DNA of 64,000 nucleotides from Arsenicicoccus sp. oral taxon 190. Its GTDB lineage: Bacteria > Actinomycetota > Actinomycetes > Actinomycetales > Dermatophilaceae. This document shows, piece after piece, positions 16,600 through 24,383 of the stretch; the first letter of the stretch is position 1; each line of letters begins with the position of its first letter. The stretch is taken from positions 3,162,001 to 3,226,000 of the forward strand of contig NZ_CP012070.1 of assembly GCF_001189535.1 (NCBI RefSeq), written 5' to 3'. The notes under the pieces were generated by a model, which saw nothing but the letters and a program-made list of their open reading frames with translations, made no database searches and was not told the DNA's origin. The position numbers were made by a program, and so were the translations under genes.

Positions 16600-17715
16600 T
16601 CAGGCGCGGGGATGGGCCTGACGGTAGGCGCGACGCAGCCGGTCGACCGAGACGTGGGTGTAGATCTGCGTGGTCGCGAGGCTGGAGTGTCCCAGCAGCT
16701 CCTGCACGACCCGCAGGTCGGCCCCACCGTCCAGCAGGTGCGTGGCCGCGCTGTGCCGCAGCCCGTGGGGCCCGAGGTCGGGCGCCCCCGGCACCTGCGC
16801 GAGGAGGCGGTGCACGACCTCGCGGACCTGCCGGGGGTCGACGCGCCGCCCGCGACGCCCGAGGAAGAGCGCCGGCCCGCTCCCGCCCCCCACCAGGAGC
16901 GGCCGACCGTGCGACAGCCAACGCTCGACGGCCTGGGCGGCCGGCAGACCGTAGGGGACGGTGCGTTCCTTTCTGCCCTTGCCGAGCACGCGCAGGGTGC
17001 GGGCGGCGGCGTCGAGGTCGTCGACGTCGAGGCCGGCCAGCTCGCTCACCCGGATCCCCGAGGCGTAGAGCAGCTCCACCATGGCGACGTCCCGCAGCGC
17101 CAACGGGTCCGGGGGGCCGGACCCGTCGGGGGCCGTGCTCTGCCCCGGGCTCGCGCCTTCCACCGAGCCGGCAGTCTCCCCCGCGCCGGGGCTCTCCCCC
17201 GACCCGGCAGTCTTCCCCGCACTGGCGCTCTCCCCCGCGCCGGGGCTCTCCCCCGACCCGGCAGTCTTCCCTGCACCGGCAGTCTTTCTCGCGGCAGTCC
17301 CCCTCGCGGCACTGTCTCGCGCACGCGGGTCGGTCGACCTCTCCGCGACGGCCAGCATCTCGGCGGCCTGAGCCTGGTCGAGCACCCCCGGCAGGGTGGA
17401 GGCCCGCCGGGGCGAGGCGAGGCGTCCCGCGGGATCCTCGGCGACGAGCCCGCGGCGCGCCGCCCACGCGTAGAACGTGCGCGCGGCGGCGGACCGGCGC
17501 GCCATCGTGGCGCGCGCCGCGCCCCCCGCGCCCTCTCCGGCCAGCCAGGACCGCAGGTCCACCAGCCCGAGGTCGAGCAGGCCGCCCGCTCCCTCGCCCC
17601 GGGCGTAGGCGTCCAGGCGTCGCAGATCACCGACGTAGGCGCGCACCGTGTGCTCGGACCGGCCGCGTTCCACCCGCAGGTGCTGGGCGAAGTCGTCGAT
17701 GGGGTCGGTCGGCAC
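16600..17715 (-). CDS. xerC: Tyrosine recombinase XerC with low-complexity insertion
   Basis: Site-specific recombinase that resolves chromosome dimers at dif with XerD. 371 residues versus about 300 usually. Catalytic residues by motif are R222 (GIRVSEL), K246 (GKGRKER), H317 and R320 (HGLRH), H343 (LGHSS) and Y352 (QIYTH), all present. The excess is a Gly/Ala/Ser/Glu-rich insertion at about residues 134-203, between the N-terminal core-binding domain and the catalytic domain. It contains two near-identical 18-residue units. GTG 17715 (MPTDPIDDFAQHLRVERG) is the start. Downstream of dprA/comM in the same direction. Confidence 0.92.
   Translation of the reverse strand: MPTDPIDDFAQHLRVERGRSEHTVRAYVGDLRRLDAYARGEGAGGLLDLGLVDLRSWLAGEGAGGAARATMARRSAAARTFYAWAARRGLVAEDPAGRLASPRRASTLPGVLDQAQAAEMLAVAERSTDPRARDSAARGTAARKTAGAGKTAGSGESPGAGESASAGKTAGSGESPGAGETAGSVEGASPGQSTAPDGSGPPDPLALRDVAMVELLYASGIRVSELAGLDVDDLDAAARTLRVLGKGRKERTVPYGLPAAQAVERWLSHGRPLLVGGGSGPALFLGRRGRRVDPRQVREVVHRLLAQVPGAPDLGPHGLRHSAATHLLDGGADLRVVQELLGHSSLATTQIYTHVSVDRLRRAYRQAHPRA
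17175..17270 (-). repeat. 54-bp-period duplication inside xerC
   Basis: Segments 17175-17216 and 17229-17270 are identical over 42 bases, giving an in-frame 18-codon repeat (GKTAGSGESPGAGES and following). The period is a multiple of three, so the coding frame is kept. Confidence 0.8.
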
Positions 17716-17759
17716 CTGCCCACGGTGACAAAGGGCGCTCAGGGGAGCAAGGACGCTCC

Positions 17760-18926
17760 CTACGACGCGCCGTGAGGCTGCTGCCGCGCGGCCGCCTCCT
17801 GACGTTGCCGGCGCGCCCGCGCACTCAGCCGCAGCTGCCCGTCGCGCAGCTCGGCGAGACCGGCCAGCTCCAGCCGGCCCCACGCAGCCCGCGCCTCCTG
17901 CTGGGTCAGTCCCGCCGTCCGCGCCACCGTCTCCAGCGAGGTGGCGTTGCGGTAGGGCAGCGCCGACAGCAGCCTCGAGTCCTGCGGCAGCAGCAGGTCG
18001 TCGTCGCGGGTCTCGCCGCGCCGCTCCGGGGCCAGGTCCCGGCCGAGGTCTCCGCAGAGCTCCGCCACCTCGGCGGCGTCGGTGACCAGCACCGCACCGC
18101 CGTCCCGCACGAGCTGGTGGCAGCCGGCGCTGGCCGCAGAGGTCACCGGCCCGGGGAAGGCCCCCACCGGGCGCTGGAGCTCCAGGGCCCGCCGCGCGGT
18201 GCTGAGCGCCCCGCTGCGGAAACCGGCCTCGACGACCACGGTGCCGCGCGTGAGCGCCGCGATGATCCGGTTGCGCCGCAGGAACCTGTGCCGGGACGGG
18301 GCGAAGCCGGGGGCAACCTCGCTCACCAGGGCACCGGTCGCGGCGATCCGGTCGATCAGGTCCACGTGGGCCATCGGGTAGGGACGGTCCACGCCCCCGG
18401 CCAGCACGGCAACCGTGGCGCCGCCCTCGACCAGCGCCCCGCGGTGCGCGGCGCCGTCGATGCCGAGGGCTGCGCCCGACACCACCGTGAAGTCGCCGGC
18501 GGCCAGTCCGCCCCCGACGTCCGCCGCGATGCGCTGGCCGTACTCCGACGCGGCGCGGGAACCCACCACGGCGACGCTGCGGCGCATCGCCGGCCCGAGG
18601 GACACCGGGCCGCGCACCCACAGGCAGTAGGGGGTCTCGTCGCCGAGGTCGTCCAGACCCGGCGGCCACCCCGCGTCCCCCGGGACGACCACGCGGGCGC
18701 CGCAGCGTCGGCCCGCCTGCTCGTCCCGGCCCGGCACGGCCTCGCGCAGCCGGTCGAGGAGGGCCTCGTGACGACGCTCTCCGCCCGCGGCGAGGGCGTG
18801 CAGGGCAGCGACGTGGTCGCCGTGCTCCTGGACCAGCTCCGGCACCCGCGGGTCGCAGGGCTCGGCGACGCGGCTCCACAAGGCTCGCGCCGACCGGTCG
18901 TCGTGGGGCAGCTCGGCGGGGGTCAT
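17760..18926 (-). CDS. dprA: DNA-processing protein DprA
   Basis: Single-stranded-DNA-binding protein that loads RecA in transformation; it is also widely conserved in non-competent bacteria. 388 residues. The Rossmann-like core has VAVVGSRAASEYG, VSGAALGIDGAAHRGAL, VLAGGVDRPYP and the FLRRNRIIAAL motif. The C-terminal winged-helix region (SLETVARTAGLTQQEARAA) is present. The ATG at 18926 overlaps the comM stop by four bases (ATGA). Same-direction cluster yraN-comM-dprA. Confidence 0.94.
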   Translation of the reverse strand: MTPAELPHDDRSARALWSRVAEPCDPRVPELVQEHGDHVAALHALAAGGERRHEALLDRLREAVPGRDEQAGRRCGARVVVPGDAGWPPGLDDLGDETPYCLWVRGPVSLGPAMRRSVAVVGSRAASEYGQRIAADVGGGLAAGDFTVVSGAALGIDGAAHRGALVEGGATVAVLAGGVDRPYPMAHVDLIDRIAATGALVSEVAPGFAPSRHRFLRRNRIIAALTRGTVVVEAGFRSGALSTARRALELQRPVGAFPGPVTSAASAGCHQLVRDGGAVLVTDAAEVAELCGDLGRDLAPERRGETRDDDLLLPQDSRLLSALPYRNATSLETVARTAGLTQQEARAAWGRLELAGLAELRDGQLRLSARARRQRQEAAARQQPHGAS

Positions 18927-20446
18927 GCGGGCACCCCGGCGGCACCACGCAGCGAGAGCGCCTGGTCGACGTCGTCCCGGGTCGGGCTGTGGTGCCCGGC
19001 CAGGTCGGCGATGGTCCAGGCGACCCGGGTCACCCGGTCGTAGCCGCGCAACGTGAGTGCGCCGCGCTCGAGGGCCCGGTCCAAGGAGACGCGCGCCGTC
19101 GCCGGCAGGCACCACGGACCCTCTCGCAAGGCTCGGCTCGGGACCTCGCTGTTGACGGCCCACCCGGCCGGGCCACCGCGCTCCTCGGCGCAGGCCCGGG
19201 CCTGCGCGACCCGGGCGGCCACCTGCTCGGTCGCCTCGCTGGCCCCGTCGAACAGCTCGAGGCGCGACACGGCAGGGACGGTGAGCTGCAGGTCGATGCG
19301 GTCCAGCAGCGGGCCGGACAGCTTGCCGAAGTAGTTGCGCCGCTGCAGGGGCGTGCACTCGCAGGCGAGGGCCTTGCCCACCGCCCGGCCGCACGGGCAG
19401 GGGTTGGCGGCGAGGACCAGCTGGAAGCGGGCCGGGAAGGTCACCGTGGCCTTGGACCGGCCGACGGTCACGACGCCGGACTCCAGCGGCTGCCGCAGGG
19501 CGTTGAGCACGTGGGTCTGGAACTCCGGCCCCTCGTCCAGGAAGAGGACGCCTCGGTGCGCGGCCGTGACCGCGCCCGGCGAGGGGCGCCCGGTCCCGCC
19601 GCCCACCATCGCCGCCATGGTGGCGCCGTGGTGCATCGCCCGGTATGGCGGGCGGCGGCGCAGCCCGAGGGGCGCCGCGTCCAGGCTCATGATCGACTCG
19701 ATGGCGGTGACCTCGAGCGCCTGCTCGGTCGGCAGCGCCGGCAGCAGCCCGGGCAGCCGCTCGGCGAGCATCGTCTTGCCGGCGCCGGGCGGCCCCACGA
19801 AGAAGACGTGGTGGCGGCCGGCCGCGGCCACCTCGAGGGCGAACCTGGCCTCCCGCTGCCCCACCACGTCGGCGAGGTCGGGCCCGGCCCAGGCGATGGC
19901 GTCGTCGTCGACGTCCGTCGGCTCCGGCAGCGTCCGGCTGCCGCGGTGGAAGGCCACGACGTCGCGCAGCGACCGGGCACCGCGGACGTCGGCCCCCTCG
20001 ACGAGGCTGGCCTCGCGCAGGTTGGCCGCGGGCACGATGACGCGCCGGTGCCCCGCCGCCACGGCCGCCGCCACGGAGGGCAGCACCCCGCGCACCGCCT
20101 TGATCTGGCCGTCGAGGGACAGCTCCCCCAGGTGGACCACGTCGCGGACGCCGGGCGGCAGGGCCCCCGTGGCGGCCAGGAGTGCCACGATCATGGGCAG
20201 GTCGAAGGCCGACCCCGCCTTGGGGCGCCACGCCGGCGAGAGGTTGACGGTGAGCCGCCGCGCCGGCAGCGGCACCTCGGCGTTGCTCGCCGCCGCCCGG
20301 ATCCGGTCGCGGGCCTCCCCCACGGTGGCGTCGGCGAGCCCGGTCACGGTGAAGGACGGCAGCCCCGGGGACACGTCGGCCTCGACGTCGACCACGACGC
20401 CCTCCAGCCCGTCCAGGGTCACCCCGCGGGTCATCCCGATGGTCAC
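18923..20446 (-). CDS. comM: YifB/ComM-family Mg-chelatase-like AAA+ ATPase
   Basis: 507-residue AAA+ protein. The N-terminal Lon-like/ChlI fold includes the SPGLPSFTVTGLADATVGEA region. The ATPase domain has Walker A GPPGAGKTM and Walker B GVLFLDEGPEF. A Cys-rich stretch (NPCPCGRAVGKALACEC) matches the YifB family's zinc-binding segment. In other bacteria ComM is a branch-migration helicase used in natural transformation. GTG 20446 overlaps the yraN stop (GTGA) and its own stop overlaps dprA, so the three genes are tightly coupled. Confidence 0.93.
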   Translation of the reverse strand: MTIGMTRGVTLDGLEGVVVDVEADVSPGLPSFTVTGLADATVGEARDRIRAAASNAEVPLPARRLTVNLSPAWRPKAGSAFDLPMIVALLAATGALPPGVRDVVHLGELSLDGQIKAVRGVLPSVAAAVAAGHRRVIVPAANLREASLVEGADVRGARSLRDVVAFHRGSRTLPEPTDVDDDAIAWAGPDLADVVGQREARFALEVAAAGRHHVFFVGPPGAGKTMLAERLPGLLPALPTEQALEVTAIESIMSLDAAPLGLRRRPPYRAMHHGATMAAMVGGGTGRPSPGAVTAAHRGVLFLDEGPEFQTHVLNALRQPLESGVVTVGRSKATVTFPARFQLVLAANPCPCGRAVGKALACECTPLQRRNYFGKLSGPLLDRIDLQLTVPAVSRLELFDGASEATEQVAARVAQARACAEERGGPAGWAVNSEVPSRALREGPWCLPATARVSLDRALERGALTLRGYDRVTRVAWTIADLAGHHSPTRDDVDQALSLRGAAGVPA

Positions 20447-20832
20447 GACAGCACCGCCTCGAGGTGGTCGACCACCGGGGCGCCCCACCGGGGCACCAGC
20501 ACCCCGACGACGTCGACCCGCACGAGCGGGGACGTCACCTCCGGGTGCTCGGCGAGCCACAGACCGGCGAGGCGTCGCAGCCGCGCGGCCTTGCGGTAGG
20601 TGATCTGCTCGACCGGCGAGCCGAAGGCGTCGGTGGTGCGGGTCTTGACCTCCACGACGACCACCGTGGCCGGGTCGTCCGCGCTGACGGCCACGAGGTC
20701 GATCTCGCCGTGGCGGCACCGCCAGTTGCGGTCGATAATACGCAGCCCCGCGGCCTCCAGGTGCCGGGCGGCCACGCGCTCGCCATACTCCCCCACCGCG
20801 CGATGTCGCGCGGGCCCCGTCCCTGCACCCAT
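20443..20832 (-). CDS. YraN family (UPF0102) nuclease-fold protein
   Basis: 129-residue protein with a restriction-endonuclease-like fold. The core motif is NWRCRHGEIDLVAV followed by VVVEVKTR, giving the D-ExK pattern of PD-(D/E)XK nucleases. QITYRKAARLRR is the conserved following helix. Function in vivo is poorly defined; it travels with comM and dprA. ATG 20832. Confidence 0.9.
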   Translation of the reverse strand: MGAGTGPARHRAVGEYGERVAARHLEAAGLRIIDRNWRCRHGEIDLVAVSADDPATVVVVEVKTRTTDAFGSPVEQITYRKAARLRRLAGLWLAEHPEVTSPLVRVDVVGVLVPRWGAPVVDHLEAVLS

Positions 20833-20920
20833 GACTCACCTCGTGCTCGCCGCGACCCCTGTGGTCGCTCGCACCAGGCTGGCCCAGGCGCGTCCGGCGC
20901 CGCCGGGCCCGGCCCTCGGG

Positions 20921-20960
20921 TGTGGACAACCGGCCGGTTGCTGCGACGCGCTGTGGACAA
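20921..20960. promoter_or_regulatory. Pair of DnaA-box-like 9-mers
   Basis: TGTGGACAA occurs at 20921-20929 and 20952-20960. Its complement TTGTCCACA matches the actinobacterial DnaA box consensus. Both face the same way, 31 bases apart, between yraN and the DUF2469 gene. No dnaA or dnaN lies nearby, so this is not proposed as an origin. Confidence 0.35.
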
Positions 20961-21002
20961 CCTCGCCCGCAGGCGGGTTCCCGGGGCGTGCCGGGGGGCA
21001 GA

Positions 21003-21326
21003 TCAGCGCGGGAAGCCGGGATCCTTCGCGAGGTCCAGCTCGGACTTGGCGAGCTCCTCGACGTTGACGTCCTTGAAGGTCACGACCCGGACGTTCTTGA
21101 CGAAGCGGGCCGGGCGGTAGACGTCCCACACCCACGCGTCGGACATCGTCACGTCGAAGTAGACCTCGCCGCCGTCGCTGCGGACGCGCACGTCGACCGA
21201 GTTGCACAGGTAGAACCGTCGCTCGGTCTCGACGACGTGGGAGAAGAGCCCGACGACGTCGCGGTACTCGCGGTAGAGCGCGAGCTCCATCTCGGTCTCG
21301 TAGCGCTCCAGGTCCTCTGAACTCAT
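21003..21326 (-). CDS. DUF2469 protein
   Basis: 107-residue, acidic, conserved actinobacterial protein (MSSEDLERYETEMELALYRE start; FYLCNSVDVRV and WVWDVYRPARFVKNVRV in the core). No known function. It sits between rnhB and yraN as in most actinobacteria. Its ATG overlaps the rnhB stop by four bases (ATGA), so its translation is coupled to rnhB. Confidence 0.92.
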   Translation of the reverse strand: MSSEDLERYETEMELALYREYRDVVGLFSHVVETERRFYLCNSVDVRVRSDGGEVYFDVTMSDAWVWDVYRPARFVKNVRVVTFKDVNVEELAKSELDLAKDPGFPR

Positions 21327-22117
21327 CGCTCCTGCACTTCCTGCTCTGCTCGGCTGCCGCCGTCGGCGGTCGGGCTCCCCTCATCATCGCGCAGGACGCC
21401 GGGGAGCCGCCACGAGCGCCGGTGGTGGGTGGTGGGGCCGAGCCGGGTCAGTGCCGCGAGGTGGTCGGGGGCGGCATACCCCTTGTTGACGGCGAAGCCG
21501 TAGTCCTCGGCCACGCCGCCCTCCCGCGCGAGCCGCACCATGTTGGCGTCCCGCTCGACCTTGGCGAGCACGCTCGCGGCGGCCACGGACGAGCAGCGCA
21601 GGTCAGCCTTGATCATGGTGTGGACCGGCAGCACCGCGTCGTCCCAGGCGCCGAGGAGCCCGACCTGCTCGGGCCGGGTGTACCAGTCGTGGTTGCCGTC
21701 CAGCAGCAGCAGCGACGGCGCCAGGCCGCCCGCGCAGGCGACCGCCATGGCCCGCTCCCCGGCGAGCCGCAGCGCCTCCATGATCCCGACCGCGTCGATC
21801 TCCTGCGGCGACGCGTGCCCGACGCCGTATGCCGGCGCCCACCGTCGTAGCCGCGGCACGAGTCGCTCGCGGGCCGCCGGCGTGAGCAGCTTGGAGTCCC
21901 GCACCCCCGTCGGGGCGGACCCCACGGTCTCGTCGACCAGCACCACGCCGACCGTGACCGGGCCGGCCAGGGCCCCGCGACCCACCTCGTCCATCGCCGC
22001 GAGCACGCGACCGCCCTCGGGGAGGCTGCGCTGCAGCGACCGCTCGACCCGCAGGCTGGGGCGGTGCGGTCCGACCGCGGTGCTGCCGGTCCGGCGCGCG
22101 TTGGTGGCGGTGGTCAC
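21323..22117 (-). CDS. rnhB: Ribonuclease HII
   Basis: Removes RNA from RNA-DNA hybrids, including single misincorporated ribonucleotides. 264 residues. The catalytic N-terminal motif is MDEVGRGALAGPVTVG (the DE pair is the first two metal ligands), with LLLDGNHDWY carrying the third Asp, and KADLRCSSVAAASVLAKVERD as the family's substrate-recognition region. The GTG start at 22117 overlaps the lepB stop (GTGA). Confidence 0.94.
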   Translation of the reverse strand: MTTATNARRTGSTAVGPHRPSLRVERSLQRSLPEGGRVLAAMDEVGRGALAGPVTVGVVLVDETVGSAPTGVRDSKLLTPAARERLVPRLRRWAPAYGVGHASPQEIDAVGIMEALRLAGERAMAVACAGGLAPSLLLLDGNHDWYTRPEQVGLLGAWDDAVLPVHTMIKADLRCSSVAAASVLAKVERDANMVRLAREGGVAEDYGFAVNKGYAAPDHLAALTRLGPTTHHRRSWRLPGVLRDDEGSPTADGGSRAEQEVQER

Positions 22118-23028
22118 GGCGACGAGGGCACCTTGGCGAAGACCTCGGTCGGCTGGCCGAGCCAGGTCATGTGGGGGAAGGGCCACACCACGGCCACGGC
22201 CCGGCCGACCACCTTGGAGATCGGCACGGAGCCCTGCGACCCGTCGCCGCCGGGCGGGTGGTAGCGCGAGTCGCTGGAGTCGCTGCGGTGGTCGCCCATG
22301 ACCCAGATCTTGCCCGCCGGGACGGTGATGTCGAAGGGGTCGAAGCTGGGGGCGTTGCCGGGCTTGAGGTAGGGCTCGGTGACCTCGGCGCCGTTGACCG
22401 TGATCTTGCCCGAGGCGGTGCAGCACTTGACCTTGTCGCCGGGCACCCCGATGACCCGCTTGATCAGGTGGCTGTCGGAGTCGTTGGGCAGCAGACCGAC
22501 GAAGACCAGGGTGTCGTGCACGGCGGCGGACAGGCCGGAGCGCTGCTGGACCGGGGCGCTCGCGAGCCAGCGGTCGGGGTCCTCGAAGACCACGATGTCG
22601 CCCCGCTCCAGCGAGAAGGGCGACGGCGTCAGCTTGGACACGACCACGCGGTCACCCTCGACGAGGGTGTCCTCCATCGACCCCGAGGGGATGTAGAACG
22701 CCTGCATCAGCCAGGTCTTGACCGCCAGCGACAGGATCAGCGCCAGCCCCACGACGATGACGAGCTCGCGGACCGCGTGGGCCAGGTGGTGACCGGGCGA
22801 GCGGGACTCGCGGCTCGCGCCGCGGGTGGTGGGGGTGGTCGCCTCGGCGCCGGTGGTCGCGTCCCTGCTGGTGCTCGCGTCCCTGCCGCCGGCCGCGGTG
22901 CCCTCACCGCCGTCGCGCGGCTCACCACCGTCCAGCCGCTCGCGGCCGTCCACCCCGGCGGGGCCGGCCACGCCGGGACCGTCGGGCCGCCGCGCCTGGT
23001 CGTCGCGGGGCCTCAGGTCGTCGGTCAT
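22114..23028 (-). CDS. lepB: Signal peptidase I (first of two)
   Basis: Membrane serine/lysine peptidase that removes Sec and Tat signal peptides. 304 residues. A cytoplasmic N-terminus of about 85 residues is charged and disordered. A single membrane span follows (VIVVGLALILSLAVKTWL). The catalytic Ser is in YIPSGSMEDTL, and the catalytic Lys is in HLIKRVIGVPGDKV. GDHRSDSSDSR is the conserved box E. CCTASGK forms an unusual adjacent-Cys pair in the periplasmic domain. A strong GGAGGACACCG precedes ATG 23028. Confidence 0.94.
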   Translation of the reverse strand: MTDDLRPRDDQARRPDGPGVAGPAGVDGRERLDGGEPRDGGEGTAAGGRDASTSRDATTGAEATTPTTRGASRESRSPGHHLAHAVRELVIVVGLALILSLAVKTWLMQAFYIPSGSMEDTLVEGDRVVVSKLTPSPFSLERGDIVVFEDPDRWLASAPVQQRSGLSAAVHDTLVFVGLLPNDSDSHLIKRVIGVPGDKVKCCTASGKITVNGAEVTEPYLKPGNAPSFDPFDITVPAGKIWVMGDHRSDSSDSRYHPPGGDGSQGSVPISKVVGRAVAVVWPFPHMTWLGQPTEVFAKVPSSP

Positions 23029-23750
23029 CGGTGTCCTCCGGTGGTGGTGGGGATGGGCGGGGCGGTGATCGGGCGCAGCCGGCCGGGCGGCCACACGACG
23101 CGGACGACGCGCCCGGTGACGTCAGCTCGCGGCACGAACCCGCCCCCTGGGGACCCGAGGCGGGACCGCGAGTCTGCCGAGCGGCTGCGGTGGTCGCCCA
23201 TGACCCACAGTGTGCCTGGTGGTACGGTCACGTCGAACCTCACGTCGCTGGGCGTGTCCCCGGCCGCGAGGTAGGGCTCGGCGAGGGGCCGGTCGTCCAC
23301 GAGCAGGCGCCCGTCGGCGTCGCAGCAGCGGACGCGGTCGCCGCCGACCCCGATCACGCGCTTGACCAGGTGCTGCCCGGGCGACTCGCCGAGGACCCGG
23401 CCGAGGACCTGGACGGCCACCGGGCGGTCGTCGCGCGCCCCGAAGCTCGCGCCGTCGAAGACCACCACGTCGCCGCGGACGGGGTCGTCGGCGCGCTTGT
23501 CCACGAGGATGCGTTCGCCCGGCTGCAGCGTCGGCTCCATCGAGGCGCTCGGCACGGCGAACCAGTCGAGCACGAGGGTGCGGGTCCCCACCATAGCCAG
23601 CCAGGCGAGGACGAGCGCGCCGCCGGCGATGGTCGTGCGCCGCAGCGGCCGCCGGGTCCGCCAGCGAGACCGCCGGCGGCCCCGCTGCCGGGACGACGCG
23701 ACCCCGGCCGGGGCACCGGTCGGGGTCGGGGTCGAGCTGTCGGGACGCAC
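23025..23750 (-). CDS. lepB: Signal peptidase I (second, tandem paralogue)
   Basis: 241-residue type I signal peptidase with an Arg-rich cytoplasmic N-terminus, one membrane span (GALVLAWLAMVGTRTLVL), catalytic Ser in AVPSASMEPTL, catalytic Lys in HLVKRVIGVGGD, and box E GDHRSRSADSR. The adjacent-Cys pair (RCCDADG) is also present here. Its stop overlaps the start of the other lepB (ATGA). The two are probably ancient duplicates with different substrate ranges; which one is essential cannot be told. Confidence 0.92.
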   Translation of the reverse strand: MRPDSSTPTPTGAPAGVASSRQRGRRRSRWRTRRPLRRTTIAGGALVLAWLAMVGTRTLVLDWFAVPSASMEPTLQPGERILVDKRADDPVRGDVVVFDGASFGARDDRPVAVQVLGRVLGESPGQHLVKRVIGVGGDRVRCCDADGRLLVDDRPLAEPYLAAGDTPSDVRFDVTVPPGTLWVMGDHRSRSADSRSRLGSPGGGFVPRADVTGRVVRVVWPPGRLRPITAPPIPTTTGGHR

Positions 23751-23795
23751 TCGCGTGAGCCTAGCGGCGAAGCCTGTGCGCCTCGGCGGGCCGGG

Positions 23796-24155
23796 TCAGC
23801 GCGCCACCGTGGTGTCGCGCTTCTCCTTGATCTTGGCGGCCTTGCCGCGCAGCGAGCGCAGGTAGTAGAGCTTGGCGCGACGCACGTCACCGCGGGTGAC
23901 GACCTCGATCTTGTCGATGACCGGGGTGTGCAGCGGGAAGGTGCGCTCCACGCCGACGCCGAAGGAGATCTTGCGGACCGTGAAGGTCTCGCCGATGCCG
24001 CCGCCGGACTTGCGGATCACGACGCCCTGGAAGACCTGGACGCGGGAGCGGTTGCCCTCGATGACCTTGACGTGGACCTTGAGGGTGTCGCCGGCGCGGA
24101 ACTCGGGCACGTCGGTGCGCAGGCTCACGGAGTCGAACTCAGCCAGCTTCTTCAT
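23796..24155 (-). CDS. rplS: 50S ribosomal protein L19
   Basis: Large-subunit protein bL19 at the subunit interface. 119 residues, typical length. GDTLKVHVKVIEGNRSRVQVFQG and the C-terminal RRAKLYYLRSLRGKAAKIKEK are diagnostic. ATG 24155. It lies between trmD and lepB as in most actinobacteria. Confidence 0.97.
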   Translation of the reverse strand: MKKLAEFDSVSLRTDVPEFRAGDTLKVHVKVIEGNRSRVQVFQGVVIRKSGGGIGETFTVRKISFGVGVERTFPLHTPVIDKIEVVTRGDVRRAKLYYLRSLRGKAAKIKEKRDTTVAR

Positions 24156-24204
24156 GGTGCTTTCGCTTTCTCGCAGGGCGCCACAGGTCGCGCTGCCGTC
24201 AGCC

Positions 24205-24308
24205 TCCCCGGTCGGGGAGGACGATCGTCGGTATGCCGTCCCGCTGGCCGCCGCGTGGCCACCTCGCCGGCCGGGGCCGGACCGTGACCACTCCCCCTGT
24301 GGCAGGGG
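24205..24308 (-). promoter_or_regulatory. rplS leader hairpins
   Basis: The 228-base gap upstream of rplS holds two small perfect stem-loops in the minus-strand leader: CTCCCC-ggtc-GGGGAG (24205-24220) and CCCCTG-tgg-CAGGGG (24294-24308). They could be a terminator for trmD followed by an rplS leader structure. No convincing promoter hexamers were found. Confidence 0.3.
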
Positions 24309-24383
24309 CGCTGTGATGACAGGAGACGCAAGGCACGATTCTGCCAGAGGAAGGGCCCCGGCAGCCAATCGACCCGGAGCCGG

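Noticed and set aside
17161..17290. Repeated sequence that could look like a CRISPR array
   Set aside because: It is an in-frame coding duplication of 18 codons in xerC, with only two copies and no spacer pattern.
14768..17467. 899-codon minus-strand frame around DUF3152
   Set aside because: Only the last 290 codons match DUF3152; the upstream part overlaps the M23-like and xerC genes in other frames.
20921..20960. Possible replication origin from DnaA-box pair
   Set aside because: Only two sites, no dnaA, dnaN or AT-rich region next to them.
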